Virus record (IMG/VR): IMGVR_UViG_3300035703_000005
Coordinates: 124,001 to 188,000 of that record
Source: a virus
DNA: 64,000 bases
Direction: 5' to 3' (one strand)
Each line of letters starts with the position of its first letter. Positions within the stretch are counted from its first letter, which is position 1. The notes beneath the pieces were generated by a model. It made no database searches. It worked only from the letters and a program-made list of their open reading frames with translations, and had not been told where the DNA came from. The position numbers and the translations under genes are program-made. Shown here piece by piece: positions 49,901 to 60,275 of this stretch.

Positions 49901-52900
49901 CATAACCAACCTGAGGGAAACTTAGTCCCGCATTTGTAGTTATCCCTGTGGTTGTATTGACACCAATGTATGGAGGACGAGTAACAACCCCAGTCACCGC
50001 ACCTTGATTGAGAACACTAACTATAATGTCTCCATTTTGGAAGTTATAAACACTACTGTTATTAAGAATGATATATTGAGAATAAGTATCACTTGTAAGA
50101 ACATATGGAGATGTTGGTTCAATAACAGTATCACCATTTAGTAGACCTAAAGCGGGAATTTGGTTATGTAATTGCAATCTACCATAATTATAAGGTGTTC
50201 TGTAAAAATTAGAAACTTTAGGTGGAATTAGGTCAGCGTTGATCTGTCCAATAGCATTTAATTGAACAATAGCATTAGGAACAGCATTAGTAGATACGGA
50301 TTTATCAATAAACCCGCCAAGTCTACTATTAAGGAATGATCTTGTTGCAAGTTGAGTTGGAACTCTCCTATTCAATGGTCCACCAAGTTCATTATCACCG
50401 AGTCCAGAATCTGTAGAGAATTCTTCAATAGAAACACCACCCGAAAGTGATAGTCTAAGAGAATCGAGAGTACCAATTGTTACAGTATTGTTGAAGATAA
50501 TATTACCCGTTCTGTTGAATGCGGTAATAAAGTCTCCAATCTTGAAGTCACCAAGTTCATTGGTGCCGGATGAGAATACTCTTCCACCACGTTCAGAAAC
50601 TTGTTCAGTTCTGGCATCGGTCTTACCTCCATTTTGTGGTAGGGCATTATAATCAATACCAGATCCAGAATATTCCCAAGTATGACCAGATGAGTTAATA
50701 ATTGATGGTCTATGCCAATGTAACTTATAAGTTTCTGGAAGATTTTGAACACCTTGAATACTTTGACCTACCAAAGTAGAATCAATCTTACTATTAGTAG
50801 ACCAATATGTCGTTAATCCCGCAATAACAGTTACTGCAACACCTATTGGAGATCCGCTATGATCTGTTATATTAAGAATCGTAGTTCCATTGGAGATTGC
50901 AAAGTTTCTTCTAATGCCTTCAGAAAGTTCAACGGAAACAATCAACTCCCTTGAAGTTTGATTGTATGTGTATGCAATACCAACCGCTGTTCCACCAACA
51001 ACTGTTTGAGTAATTTCTCTACCGGAAACAAAGTTAGCTGTGCTCCCAACCCCAGCAAGAGTAAGTTTTTGATAAGAATTATGTCTGTCAAGAACTGATG
51101 ATGCAAAAAATTCAAAAGTATTTTTTTGAAATGTGTGAATACCAGTAGATACCGAAGTCAAATCAACAATTCTAGTTAATCCATCATCTTCTGCTAATCT
51201 AAACGAATTGGAATCATTATAAACAACATAATATTGGTTTCCATTAACTAATCCACCTATAATTCTGTTAGGTATAACTCCTTCATCACCAAAATAAACG
51301 ATACTATCACCATTACTGAATGGATGTGAGGTAATGTTAATAGTATCGTTTGCGATGTTTACAACTCCACCATCAGTTACTGCAGTTCCAACAAACTCTG
51401 ATGTTATTGGACTTGCTTTGAAGTTTTGAGTTACATCTTGATTCGCATTATTGAATATTCTTGCAACATAAAGATCCTGATCAGATCTTCCAAGACCAAC
51501 AACTTTTAATGTAGTTAATCCACCAGAAGTACCTGTAGCAGCAATTCTTCCCCTATCAAATCTAAAGGAATTTGGACTAAATCCGGTAGATCTGAGTGCA
51601 TATAATCCAAAGTTAGTTGCTGAGTTTGTAATAGATAGATATCCGCCGGACTGTGTTAGGGAACCATATCTACAGAAAATTTGGAAACAAGAGACAACCT
51701 GTGCATATCCATCATTAATTGTTCTCCAACCAATACCACCAAAAGAAACCATGGTGAATGCAGCTGCAACCATGGATTTACCTTGTTCAGGTTGATCACC
51801 TTCTAGTGGTATTTCAGCTTCTTGTCTAATAACAGGAATATTTGGAGTTTGTACTTTATTACCATCAACTAGAATACCATTTGCACCTAAGAAAGACAAG
51901 ATGGAACAGTTCTGAATATATGGAGATCTTGAAATAATTGGAGGATCTATTTTCGTGGCATATCCAGATCTAGATGTCAATTGATCCTGTGGGTCATCAA
52001 AAGCAACAGCATAATTCCAAGTACTTAGTGGAATACCAGCCTCGTCAACGGAATCTTTTAATGCAAATCCTGTGACATATACTCCGTTTCTGACCCTGAA
52101 CATATCCTTACCGGAGTTCAGAGGTCTAATAATGGTATTTCTCAGGTTATCACCTACAATTGCAACGTCGTCATAAAGAATAATCGGATTGTCCTCTATG
52201 TATTCTCCAGCCTCGACAAAAATGCAAATTGGTTTAGACTGTGTTTGTGGAATACTAAGTTGTGGCGCTATATTAGTGCCATATCCAACAACACTAGTAA
52301 TAATACCGACATAATTTACAAGCGCGCTTCTAACATCTGCACAATCAGTAATACCAAGATTGATTGAAGAAATTCCAGAAAGACTTCCGGTGAGTACCGC
52401 AGTAGTAAGAATTCCAACAAGAGAGTCAATCGTTGCTTGAGTATTTGCACATACCGCAGACCCTTTGTTAGTTCCGATTCCGGCATCATTTTGAATTGTT
52501 AAATCTTGGTAATTTAACTGGTTAGTTACAGCTAACTTAGAGTAATATGCAAGACTTGTAAAAGCATAACCAGATATTACCTCTTCATTAACTAATCCAT
52601 CTGTTCTAGCGACACCAGTTCCATCAAAATATTTCTTAGTTGCATAAATTATATGTTGATTTGTTCCATAGGAAATATCTTCTGCAACTGCATTAACAAT
52701 ATATCCAAGATCTCTAGCGCACTTTCTCCCACCAACAACATTAGTAGTACCAATACCTACAAAGTCTCTTACATTAAATTCTGAATTAACTAAGAAGTAA
52801 CCATAATTAGTTGTGGTTCCGATTCCAGCAGTACTGCCAGCAGAAATAACACTTGTTACAATACCAACGAGACTTGAAATTGTTGCTCTAACATTTGCAC

Positions 52901-55900
52901 AGGAAGTTGGACTAGTATTTGATCCAGTTGCAGGATCTGCAGTAATAGTTAAATCCTTATTTGTCAATAAATTGCAAACTGCAGATGACATACCAACTTT
53001 AGCTTGCTCAAATGCATAAACAGATTCAGTTTCTTCACCCAAAAGTCCATTACTAATTGGATTTCCTACATTATCAAAATAAAATCCAACAAAACTTCTT
53101 GCATAATTATTACCACCCGTAAATACGTCAGTAGAAATGGCATCAACAAAGTAACCCAAGTCCCTCTTACACTTAGTTTGTGTTGTAGAAATACCTGGAT
53201 AAACGGATACTGTTGCATTCCAAGCATAATCAATAATTTCTTGTCTATTGATTTGAATTAACTTATATGAATCATAGTATCTGGATCTTTCATTCGTTTC
53301 TTCTTCTCCTGGGAAGTAAAATCCAGTAGTCGCTGCAAGAGCGACAGAAGCGAGAGATTTATCAATAATTTCTTGTCTATTACCTACAATTAAATTTCTA
53401 GCATCTTTAGATCTATGGAAATAATTTATATTAATATTTTCTGGATCCTGTGTAATTGTAAAATCAAATATTTGATTTTCTATAATTGGGAACTGATATA
53501 AAGTAGGAGGAGACTGATTGTTAATAATATATTGGCCAATAAATTTGACATAATCTAATGCAAATATGATGGGATCCTCTTCTCCGGCAAAAGTGCCGTT
53601 ATTTACAAATTCAAAGGCAATTTCTCTAGACTTGGAATTCCCACCGAATCTAATGTCATAAGTTAAATACTCTACAACAGATGATATTCCAGCTTTCCAA
53701 GTATTTGCATCAAAATCTGGGAAAATGGTAGAAACACCAATATTTTCATAGTTAAACTGCACATATGCTACCGCTTCTTCAGTAATAAAATCTTTGTTGG
53801 ATTCTAGAAGGTTACCAGCGTCAAGATATCTTTGTCCAGGAATTACAAAACTATCAAATGATGCTAACTGAGCAGCCTTTTTAATTGTTTTAACAGGAAG
53901 AGCTCTACCATCATACGAATCATCTCCATTCTGTGAAGAAACATAATATCTACTTTCAAAAAGTCCAGCACCATTAGTAGTAAATCCTAATGTACCATCT
54001 GGCAATAATCCTAAAAGTTGTCCGGCTGTACCTTTACTTGGAGGTAAAGTTAAGGTGTAATTTGTTGCAACTCCAGAATTCGAAAGTTCAATCGTTACAG
54101 TTTTATTTTGATTACCTAAAAGTGTATTAACACCCACAAAAGATAAGGTAGAAACACCAACTTCATTTAAAGTAGAAATTCCTGAATAGTTTAGATTAGT
54201 ACCGGAAATATTTGTAACAAATCCAGCAGCAACTCTTAGACTATTAATTCCAGAAACTGATGAACTAGTTCCATCAATTGTAACTGTACCAGATCCTACT
54301 GAAAGAATACCAGTAATTCTAACATCTCCCGAAACAATTAAATCAGTATTTCCAATACCTATAGTAACATTACCAAATGTAGATAATCCAGTATAATTAA
54401 TATCAGATCCATTCAGATAAGTTATAAAACCAACAAAAGATTCTAATCTCTGAACAGTACCGATACCTGTTACATCAAAATAAGTTGCAAACCCGGTATT
54501 AGTATAAGAAGTACTAATAAATGCAACATCTAAGGTTGAAAATCCGACCTGAGATGAAGTTAAAATGCCTGAATTTGCATAAAAAACATCAATTCTAGCT
54601 TCATTTATAGATGCGGTAGTTCCAATGCCAACTCCAAAGAATATATCGGATGAATATAATGTATCAATATTGGCGGCAGTAATAATACCGGAATTAATAT
54701 TTGCAGATCCAATATGAGTATCAGTAATGTTAAATGTTGATGATATACCAGAATTAATATACGCTAAATTTATTGAGCTTGTACCTATATTAAAACTAGT
54801 AGCTATACCTACATCAATATTAGCTAAATTTATATTAGCAGTATTGATACCTGCAGTAGTTATTATACCAGAATTAATATAGGCAGAATTAACATATAAA
54901 TCAGTTGATGATAAATTTGAGATCGTAAAGCTAGTTGCAATACCACTGTCTACAAATAGATCATCAACTCTAGCTGTTTGTATTCCAATTTCAGTTGCAA
55001 TACCAATGTTGACGTATAAATTATCTGATCTTAAACTGGAAATTCCAACAGTAGTACCAATACCAACATTAAAGAAAGATGTACTAGCGACAGATGTATC
55101 TACATTGAAATATTGAGCGATTAAATTAGTTGCAATACCAGAAGTAATATATGCTTCATTCAATCTTGCGCTGGAAATTCCGACAGTAGTACCAATACCA
55201 ACATTAATATAAGCTTGATCAATTGTAGCAGTACCTAATCCAGTATTTGTAATAATTCCACTTGTTATATAAGCAGTATCCACTAAAGCAGTAGTAATAA
55301 TTCCTGTATTTACTCTTGCAGTATCTGTGGTTGATTCATTACTTACGTATAATTTAGTTACGGATTCTTCTTGAGCCTCAATTACATCAATATTTGCTTT
55401 TCCTGAAATCGGATCAGTAAAACTAAAACTGGTAGATATACTTAAATTTGAAAAATAGTATTGATTTAATGGACCAAATTCAAAATCTCTCGTTCCTGTT
55501 ACCGAAATAATGTCATTTACTACAATTTCTCCAATATTAATACTTACAATTTGAGTATTATTTGGAGTTCCTGAACTTGGATCGTATAAAATTGAATACC
55601 CTACAACTAAATCAGTCGTTGTTATTCCTGTAATAATTGTACCAGCAGAAGAAACTGTTCCAGATGCAGTTATTACACCAACAGTTCCTGTAGTATTTTG
55701 GGATAAAAATACAGATCCATTTAAAAATGAACTTAATGAAGATATTGTAGTATTCGGAAGAACTCCAAAACCACTTACTGCATAACCAACAGCTAGAACT
55801 GATGTATCAATTCCAACATACGGATCAATTAAATGATTTCCATTTGAAGTTGCAACATAAGCAGAGGTAGATATTTGACTATCAGATGTAAACTCACTTA

Positions 55901-56339
55901 TGGTAATACTGTCAATACCTATAGATATAACAGTTGCAGCTGCAGAAATAGTTGTATTTGTTACATAATATCCTACACGAATATTATTTGTAGCAATTCC
56001 TGTAATAAAATTGTTTGGAGTATCGCTTATGATTCCACTTCTAACTACAGGTTCTTCGTAATTTATAAAAAGACTTCTAGTTGTTAAATTACCAGCAATA
56101 TAAGCATTTCCAATTACACCCAATTCACTTTCTGTTCCACTGGTTCCAATACCAACAGATACTTTATTAATAATATTTTGAGTGGCAGCAACACCCACTA
56201 GATAGTGACCACCAGGTGTAGATCCGTCATGAACAACAGCTACATCCAGATTAGTATCAATCGTTAATTCTCCTACTGCCCCCGTAAATACTAAGTGTTC
56301 TGATGTGGACCCTCTTCTAAGTTGTACCTGTTTGGTCAT
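46911..56339 (-). CDS. Giant tail fibre-like protein, 3142 aa, with C-terminal S74 chaperone
   Basis: This is the largest gene of the window. Residues 1-50 (KQVQLRRGSTSEHLVFTGAV, then GELTIDTNLDVAVVHDGST) match the N-terminal domain of the Mtd tropism determinant. Residues of roughly 330-630 form many imperfect repeats of the type YINSGIATSFNI. The middle contains Asp/Thr/Ser-rich beta domains. The final 96 residues are an intramolecular chaperone (peptidase S74): SSDARFKKNIKTIEDAL with the self-cleavage Ser, GVIAQEIEEVVPEVV and KSVAYANLTALLIEAVK, ending in a coiled coil. Such domains trim fibres folded as trimers. It probably mediates host contact, but the exact structure is unknown. Confidence 0.9.
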   Translation of the reverse strand: MTKQVQLRRGSTSEHLVFTGAVGELTIDTNLDVAVVHDGSTPGGHYLVGVAATQNIINKVSVGIGTSGTESELGVIGNAYIAGNLTTRSLFINYEEPVVRSGIISDTPNNFITGIATNNIRVGYYVTNTTISAAATVISIGIDSITISEFTSDSQISTSAYVATSNGNHLIDPYVGIDTSVLAVGYAVSGFGVLPNTTISSLSSFLNGSVFLSQNTTGTVGVITASGTVSSAGTIITGITTTDLVVGYSILYDPSSGTPNNTQIVSINIGEIVVNDIISVTGTRDFEFGPLNQYYFSNLSISTSFSFTDPISGKANIDVIEAQEESVTKLYVSNESTTDTARVNTGIITTALVDTAYITSGIITNTGLGTATIDQAYINVGIGTTVGISSARLNEAYITSGIATNLIAQYFNVDTSVASTSFFNVGIGTTVGISSLRSDNLYVNIGIATEIGIQTARVDDLFVDSGIATSFTISNLSSTDLYVNSAYINSGIITTAGINTANINLANIDVGIATSFNIGTSSINLAYINSGISSTFNITDTHIGSANINSGIITAANIDTLYSSDIFFGVGIGTTASINEARIDVFYANSGILTSSQVGFSTLDVAFISTSYTNTGFATYFDVTGIGTVQRLESFVGFITYLNGSDINYTGLSTFGNVTIGIGNTDLIVSGDVRITGILSVGSGTVTIDGTSSSVSGINSLRVAAGFVTNISGTNLNYSGISTLNEVGVSTLSFVGVNTLLGNQNKTVTIELSNSGVATNYTLTLPPSKGTAGQLLGLLPDGTLGFTTNGAGLFESRYYVSSQNGDDSYDGRALPVKTIKKAAQLASFDSFVIPGQRYLDAGNLLESNKDFITEEAVAYVQFNYENIGVSTIFPDFDANTWKAGISSVVEYLTYDIRFGGNSKSREIAFEFVNNGTFAGEEDPIIFALDYVKFIGQYIINNQSPPTLYQFPIIENQIFDFTITQDPENININYFHRSKDARNLIVGNRQEIIDKSLASVALAATTGFYFPGEEETNERSRYYDSYKLIQINRQEIIDYAWNATVSVYPGISTTQTKCKRDLGYFVDAISTDVFTGGNNYARSFVGFYFDNVGNPISNGLLGEETESVYAFEQAKVGMSSAVCNLLTNKDLTITADPATGSNTSPTSCANVRATISSLVGIVTSVISAGSTAGIGTTTNYGYFLVNSEFNVRDFVGIGTTNVVGGRKCARDLGYIVNAVAEDISYGTNQHIIYATKKYFDGTGVARTDGLVNEEVISGYAFTSLAYYSKLAVTNQLNYQDLTIQNDAGIGTNKGSAVCANTQATIDSLVGILTTAVLTGSLSGISSINLGITDCADVRSALVNYVGIITSVVGYGTNIAPQLSIPQTQSKPICIFVEAGEYIEDNPIILYDDVAIVGDNLRNTIIRPLNSGKDMFRVRNGVYVTGFALKDSVDEAGIPLSTWNYAVAFDDPQDQLTSRSGYATKIDPPIISRSPYIQNCSILSFLGANGILVDGNKVQTPNIPVIRQEAEIPLEGDQPEQGKSMVAAAFTMVSFGGIGWRTINDGYAQVVSCFQIFCRYGSLTQSGGYLSITNSATNFGLYALRSTGFSPNSFRFDRGRIAATGTSGGLTTLKVVGLGRSDQDLYVARIFNNANQDVTQNFKASPITSEFVGTAVTDGGVVNIANDTINITSHPFSNGDSIVYFGDEGVIPNRIIGGLVNGNQYYVVYNDSNSFRLAEDDGLTRIVDLTSVSTGIHTFQKNTFEFFASSVLDRHNSYQKLTLAGVGSTANFVSGREITQTVVGGTAVGIAYTYNQTSRELIVSVELSEGIRRNFAISNGTTILNITDHSGSPIGVAVTVIAGLTTYWSTNSKIDSTLVGQSIQGVQNLPETYKLHWHRPSIINSSGHTWEYSGSGIDYNALPQNGGKTDARTEQVSERGGRVFSSGTNELGDFKIGDFITAFNRTGNIIFNNTVTIGTLDSLRLSLSGGVSIEEFSTDSGLGDNELGGPLNRRVPTQLATRSFLNSRLGGFIDKSVSTNAVPNAIVQLNAIGQINADLIPPKVSNFYRTPYNYGRLQLHNQIPALGLLNGDTVIEPTSPYVLTSDTYSQYIILNNSSVYNFQNGDIIVSVLNQGAVTGVVTRPPYIGVNTTTGITTNAGLSFPQVGYGTTGLVRGVALTLKSLTGGSGYSQAGIYTGVRFDTASGIGTGITGTITVSAAGTVQSVAINTGGRYFAVNDLLTLNDPTPIGGRSGGSNFTVQIASVETRLYVNLLNNAKFTPTPVLADYIADRNAVAISTNVGTTTSFSFNGTGIDVGGNIDFTNDRVTTTFFPFEDGDPVKYTTSGTPVTPLVDNEVYYVKKVGISSYTLHSNYALTTPIDLSASGTGTQTLTRVAFSTETNQVVLTNHGFTQGDPIQINAAAGVGTLPSGISTGFYYFVGSVTTNSFTLHESRSSALSSINGLILDEISLGTSGSGIVSFTKQNVSFTSVVNTSGQLSSNWSAVGGGDIDASNIITGVINTTRLAGSGSANNETFLRGDSAWAKAVSSVGFGTTQPVQVSATSSDLAPGGVGVNTYYGNIEIKLNRALPTIDTYSTIGVAQFKTSTFNVGSDGQIQIKTSSQGGDVDAATLGGNNSSYHLDVANHQGTVSITRGGTGLTGLPPSGSLLLGNGTAYTLTTTPTFTGTITTRDIAVQTGYDISFTTGTWTGEKAGKIQFSSNNLYLQFTTSLIGRNSSGTDVFTLGNGGNATFTGALQSTRFTSTVSTGTAPFTVSSTTEVSNLNAALLNGYASDTSNTANAIVRRDASNQIFAGRLELSSAGSTSTAQLTFSGTTNNWITFGTTGVAAPAFTTRSLGTKIVLYNSISGSAADYALGIDGSTLWSGVPTTSQQFKWYGGTTLAATLTGAGALTLVGALSATTLTSTVATGTAPLTVSSTTVVTNLNADLLDGLNSATAATANTIVARDGSGNITGATITASTHTAATHNITADTNNRFVQGAMILRGTTPTIYLRDTDHNVSMIHCNSNIFYVLRGSNDSETWTQVNSVWPLQIDLTNNNATFGGTVTASSDARFKKNIKTIEDALDKILNMRGVTFERLETPGTEIGVIAQEIEEVVPEVVTTDANGHKSVAYANLTALLIEAVKTQQDQINELREEIKKLKGE
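54480..55330 (-). repeat. Coding repeats of the YINSGI(A/I)T type in the fibre gene
   Basis: About ten imperfect units of roughly 25-30 codons, each with a core such as AYINSGIITTA or FVDSGIATSF. At DNA level, phrases such as accagaattaatata recur. The units are in frame and probably build a regular beta or triple-stranded shaft. Confidence 0.7.
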
Positions 56340-56375
56340 AGTACTATACGACTCAAATTACTATTTCTTCTAATT

Positions 56376-56383
56376 TATTTATC
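56376..56383 (-). promoter_or_regulatory. Late promoter box GATAAATA for the fibre gene
   Basis: GATAAATA on the minus strand 37 bases upstream of the ATG at 56339, in the 48-base gap after the 1295-residue gene. Confidence 0.6.
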
Positions 56384-56387
56384 AGAA

Positions 56388-59300
56388 TTAAATGATAACA
56401 ATATAAGTTCTAGGAATTTGGAATGAATTGGCAATAGATACGCTCGATATTTCTTGAATATAGATTGTTCCAACACCGGCATAAGTTGATTTTACAAATG
56501 ATTCCAATCCAGAAGAGAATCCAAATAAAGTACCGAAGGTGTCTTTATATTCCTTGGTTAGAGAATTTGTTGAAGAACCAATAATGTTAATTGTTCCCAA
56601 TCCATCTGGTGATGGAATGAATATGATATCTGGATGGATTAACTCTCCAGATAAAGTTGCAGTTCCGGATCCAACTTGTTCATAAGTAGAAATCTTTCTG
56701 GTGATTGAATTTCCATTAATATTAACTAATCCAATACCAACAATCGAATATTCTAATTCAATTCTAATGTCTGCAGATCCACCAATTTGAATTAATATGG
56801 TAGACTCTGATATTTCTGCAGAGTATGATTCGGAACTTCCGGATAAAGTTGAGAAACTTCCAGATCCTACGTAGTTAATTACATTTTGTTCTAATAAGGA
56901 AGATGGAGTAAATATTGTTCCTACACCAATCTCAGAATATGTGAACGAAACTTTTTCATAAGACCCAAAAATTGTATAATTAATAGTTTCGTCATATTCA
57001 TATGTTGCAATCTCTTTTATGGATGCAACCCCACTAAATCCAAATAAAACAGTATTTTCTGGGGTATTAACAACAAAACTTACCTGTGCTGAATATTGAT
57101 TATCGCATGTAAGTTCTGCATTATCACAAGTATCATAATCATTATCTACACCATGATTTACGAATCTAATTAATCCTCTTGATGGATAATTTGGAATCTC
57201 AATCGATCTTGCGGAACCATTTAAAGTTATAGAACCATTTCCACTATAAGAATTACTTGTTTTTTCAATAATACTTCCACTAATGACATAAAGAACTTCA
57301 ATTTCTGGAGTTTGAGCGGAATAAACTTCGAAAGAACTTCCACTAATATTAAACAGTTGAACATTTTCTGGAATTTGGGATGATAAACTTTCTAAACCAG
57401 TTCCAGAAATATTAATTATTCCGGATCCAAGATATGCATTTGATTCTTTTAATGTAGAGGCACCAGATATTAAATAAGTTCCAACACCAATATAAGAATC
57501 TATTTCTTTCTCAATAGATGGAGTTGTTTGTTGTGATATGAATATAGTTCCAGAAGTTCCTGGATTCTTATCATTACCATAATATCCATAAACTGCAATT
57601 TCTCTAGTAGATGCAATTCCGGAAAGTGAAATAACACCAGTTCCATTATAATTTGATTTTGTGAAACTCCAAGATTTGCCAACACCTGGTCCCGGAATCC
57701 ATGGATAAGATTCTTGTGGACTGTATCCGGTGATTATATTGAATCGACCATTTCCTGTGTAAGGTGTTAATGGACTATACTTGGCAATATTTCGAGTTTG
57801 ATCGAAAGTAATTGTGCCGATGCCAGTATTTGGAACTTTATCATTAATTGGATATCTATTAGAATATGTTCTGGCATCACGAGTATTTCCTTCACTATCT
57901 GGAGTAAATCCTACACCTCTTAAGAATTTAATTCCAGTAGTACCAACTCCAATATTTTGTTCAATACCATAATGTGGAGTATAATCAACATTAGGATGTA
58001 CAAGTGGTTGGCCAGATAAGGTTATTGGTGGTGGAGTTTGAGTGGTTCTATATTCTAGATTTAAATTATATAAAGATTGTCCACTGATTTGGAATAGTTG
58101 AGTATCTTCCGGAGTTTGAGCAGAATAGGATTCTAAAGATACTCCAGATAATGTTATTGAACCTGTTCCATTATAAGACTCTGTATTTCTCTCTACAGAT
58201 ACTTCGGAGAGCGTTAAAGTACCAAATCCAACATAAGACTCGGTGTTTTTCTCTATAGAAACTCCAGAAAACGTTAAAGTACCAAATCCAACATAAAGAT
58301 TCGTATCACTTTCTGCAGATACTCCAGAGAAAGTTAAAGTACCGAATCCAACATAAGATTCTGTATTTTTCTCTACGGATGTTCCAGAAAGGGTTAAAGT
58401 ACCTAATCCAACATAAGACTCTGTATTTTTCTCTACGGATATTCCGGAAATAACAAATAGTTGTATATCTTCCGGAGTTTGAGCAGAATAAGATTCTAAA
58501 GATACTCCAGAGAAGGTTAAATTACCTAATCCAATGTAAGATTCTGTATTTTTCTCTACAGATGATCCAGATATTTGAATACCAGTTGTTCCAATGCCAA
58601 TATTTTTTTCAATTCCATAATGAGGTGTATAGTCAATAAATGGATGTAAAAGTTCTCCAGAAATGGTTAATGTTGCTACATCTCCGAAATATGAATAATT
58701 AGAAATCTCACTATTAGAACTAATACCTGATAGTGAATATAATGCAGATTGTCCCTCATATCCCTTTCTGGTAAAGCTCCAAGATCTTCCAACTCCCGGT
58801 TCTGGAAGCCATGGATATGATTCTTGTGGACTGTATCCATTGATATAATTAATTTCCCCAAATGGATATATTAATTCTCCAACTATAGATGAAGTAACTA
58901 CGCTAATTTCACCAAAGTCAACAGTAGGTCCACCATTTGATAAAGAATTATAATTATCAAATAATTCTGGCGCATTACTTACAAGTCCATAATCTAATGC
59001 ACCTTCAGTTATGGAACTTTCATTATAAAAATATGTAATACTTTCAATTAAATTACCAAATCCAAATAAAGTTCCACTACTAATATAAGATTCTGTTTCG
59101 GATTTGAGAGATGTTCCAGAAATAACAAATAGTTGTACATCCTCCGGAGTTTGAGCCGAATAAGACTCCAAAGCTAGTCCAGAGAATGTTAAAGTACCTA
59201 ATCCAACGTAAGATTCTGTATTTTTCTCTACAGATATTCCAGAGAATGTTAAAGTACCGAATCCAACGTAAGATTCTGTTTCCGATTCTGTGAGCGTTGA

Positions 59301-60275
59301 TGATAAACTTATAGACCCAGAAACAACTTCGGAATAAGTAACTTTTACTATTGCATTACCATCAATATAAAGCCTATAATTTGGAGCACATATAGCAGAT
59401 CCACTTAGAGACATTCCTCCAAATGGATATATTATTGGTATTACCTGATTAATTACAAATTCAAAATCATCTATTTTTGGATCTATATCTTCCGATACTT
59501 GGCCATAATCGACCGCAACACCAGAAAAATAATCTACAATATTTCCGTAATCAACTACATTATCAGTTTGTATGGAAGACTCATTATAATCAAATGTAAT
59601 ACTTTCTTGTGCAGTATTTAAACTGAACAAACTACCAGATGTATTATAATTACCAATTGTGAATTTTTCTTCAGCAGAACCAGAGAATGTTGCTAATCCG
59701 TTACCAACATAAGACTTTGATTCTGACTCTAAATCTACTCCAGAAACGGAAAATAGTTGTGTATCTTCTGGAGTTTGGTATATAACTCTTGATTCCGAGA
59801 TACCAGTTATTGTGTAGAGAACGGTATCTTCTACGGGATCGATTGTAAATGACTCCAAGACCGTCTCTGCGACGGTTGTATCCAGTCGGAGTGTACCAGA
59901 AGATAAATATGCATTTACAGTCCTTTCTAGACCATTGCCTATCTCAAATACTGTGCCATTACCTACCCATGTAAATACTACATTTTCGGTAATAGTTTGA
60001 GTTGTAAATTCAAATAGTATTCCAGAAGAAACGTATTGATATGTTGCAGATTCTTGTGATGAATCTAGGGTAATTAAATTTCCATATGGAATTAATGATT
60101 CTGTAGTAGTAATCTGATACCAATCATCTTCTAAGAAATTAAATTCCGGATTACTGTCAGTTATAGATCCACTATCAACTGAAGACGTTGAGGCAGAAGT
60201 AATCGATCCATAATCTTCCTCAGAATATGGATTATTTACTTCCGGATTGTCTAGACTATAAACATAGATAGTCAT
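56388..60275 (-). CDS. Repeat-rich structural protein, 1295 aa
   Basis: The protein is built from beta repeats of about 20 residues with the core SVEKNTESYVGFGTLTFSG. It also carries larger duplicated blocks, for example GYSPQESYPWLPEPGVGRSW and GYSPQESYPWIPGPGVGKSW, and two versions of DYTPHYGIE(K/Q)NIG. It contains no recognised enzyme domain. Ser, Gly, Thr and Tyr dominate and charged residues are few, as in fibre or spike shafts. The ATG at 60275 has no clear ribosome site; a seven-codon reading frame with a strong site lies just upstream. Lying between other tail genes, it is probably a tail-associated structural protein. Confidence 0.78.
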   Translation of the reverse strand: MTIYVYSLDNPEVNNPYSEEDYGSITSASTSSVDSGSITDSNPEFNFLEDDWYQITTTESLIPYGNLITLDSSQESATYQYVSSGILFEFTTQTITENVVFTWVGNGTVFEIGNGLERTVNAYLSSGTLRLDTTVAETVLESFTIDPVEDTVLYTITGISESRVIYQTPEDTQLFSVSGVDLESESKSYVGNGLATFSGSAEEKFTIGNYNTSGSLFSLNTAQESITFDYNESSIQTDNVVDYGNIVDYFSGVAVDYGQVSEDIDPKIDDFEFVINQVIPIIYPFGGMSLSGSAICAPNYRLYIDGNAIVKVTYSEVVSGSISLSSTLTESETESYVGFGTLTFSGISVEKNTESYVGLGTLTFSGLALESYSAQTPEDVQLFVISGTSLKSETESYISSGTLFGFGNLIESITYFYNESSITEGALDYGLVSNAPELFDNYNSLSNGGPTVDFGEISVVTSSIVGELIYPFGEINYINGYSPQESYPWLPEPGVGRSWSFTRKGYEGQSALYSLSGISSNSEISNYSYFGDVATLTISGELLHPFIDYTPHYGIEKNIGIGTTGIQISGSSVEKNTESYIGLGNLTFSGVSLESYSAQTPEDIQLFVISGISVEKNTESYVGLGTLTLSGTSVEKNTESYVGFGTLTFSGVSAESDTNLYVGFGTLTFSGVSIEKNTESYVGFGTLTLSEVSVERNTESYNGTGSITLSGVSLESYSAQTPEDTQLFQISGQSLYNLNLEYRTTQTPPPITLSGQPLVHPNVDYTPHYGIEQNIGVGTTGIKFLRGVGFTPDSEGNTRDARTYSNRYPINDKVPNTGIGTITFDQTRNIAKYSPLTPYTGNGRFNIITGYSPQESYPWIPGPGVGKSWSFTKSNYNGTGVISLSGIASTREIAVYGYYGNDKNPGTSGTIFISQQTTPSIEKEIDSYIGVGTYLISGASTLKESNAYLGSGIINISGTGLESLSSQIPENVQLFNISGSSFEVYSAQTPEIEVLYVISGSIIEKTSNSYSGNGSITLNGSARSIEIPNYPSRGLIRFVNHGVDNDYDTCDNAELTCDNQYSAQVSFVVNTPENTVLFGFSGVASIKEIATYEYDETINYTIFGSYEKVSFTYSEIGVGTIFTPSSLLEQNVINYVGSGSFSTLSGSSESYSAEISESTILIQIGGSADIRIELEYSIVGIGLVNINGNSITRKISTYEQVGSGTATLSGELIHPDIIFIPSPDGLGTINIIGSSTNSLTKEYKDTFGTLFGFSSGLESFVKSTYAGVGTIYIQEISSVSIANSFQIPRTYIVII
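58141..58440 (-). repeat. Tandem 60-bp in-frame repeats
   Basis: Five successive 60-bp units (20 codons each) share phrases such as gttaaagtacc and aatccaacataaga at constant spacing. Further copies lie at 58501-58560 and 59161-59280. They code for the repeated GFGTLTFSG units. Confidence 0.88.

Noticed and set aside
58141-58440. Regular 60-bp repeats that could suggest a CRISPR array
   Set aside because: The units have no unique spacers, stay in frame, and encode repeated beta segments.
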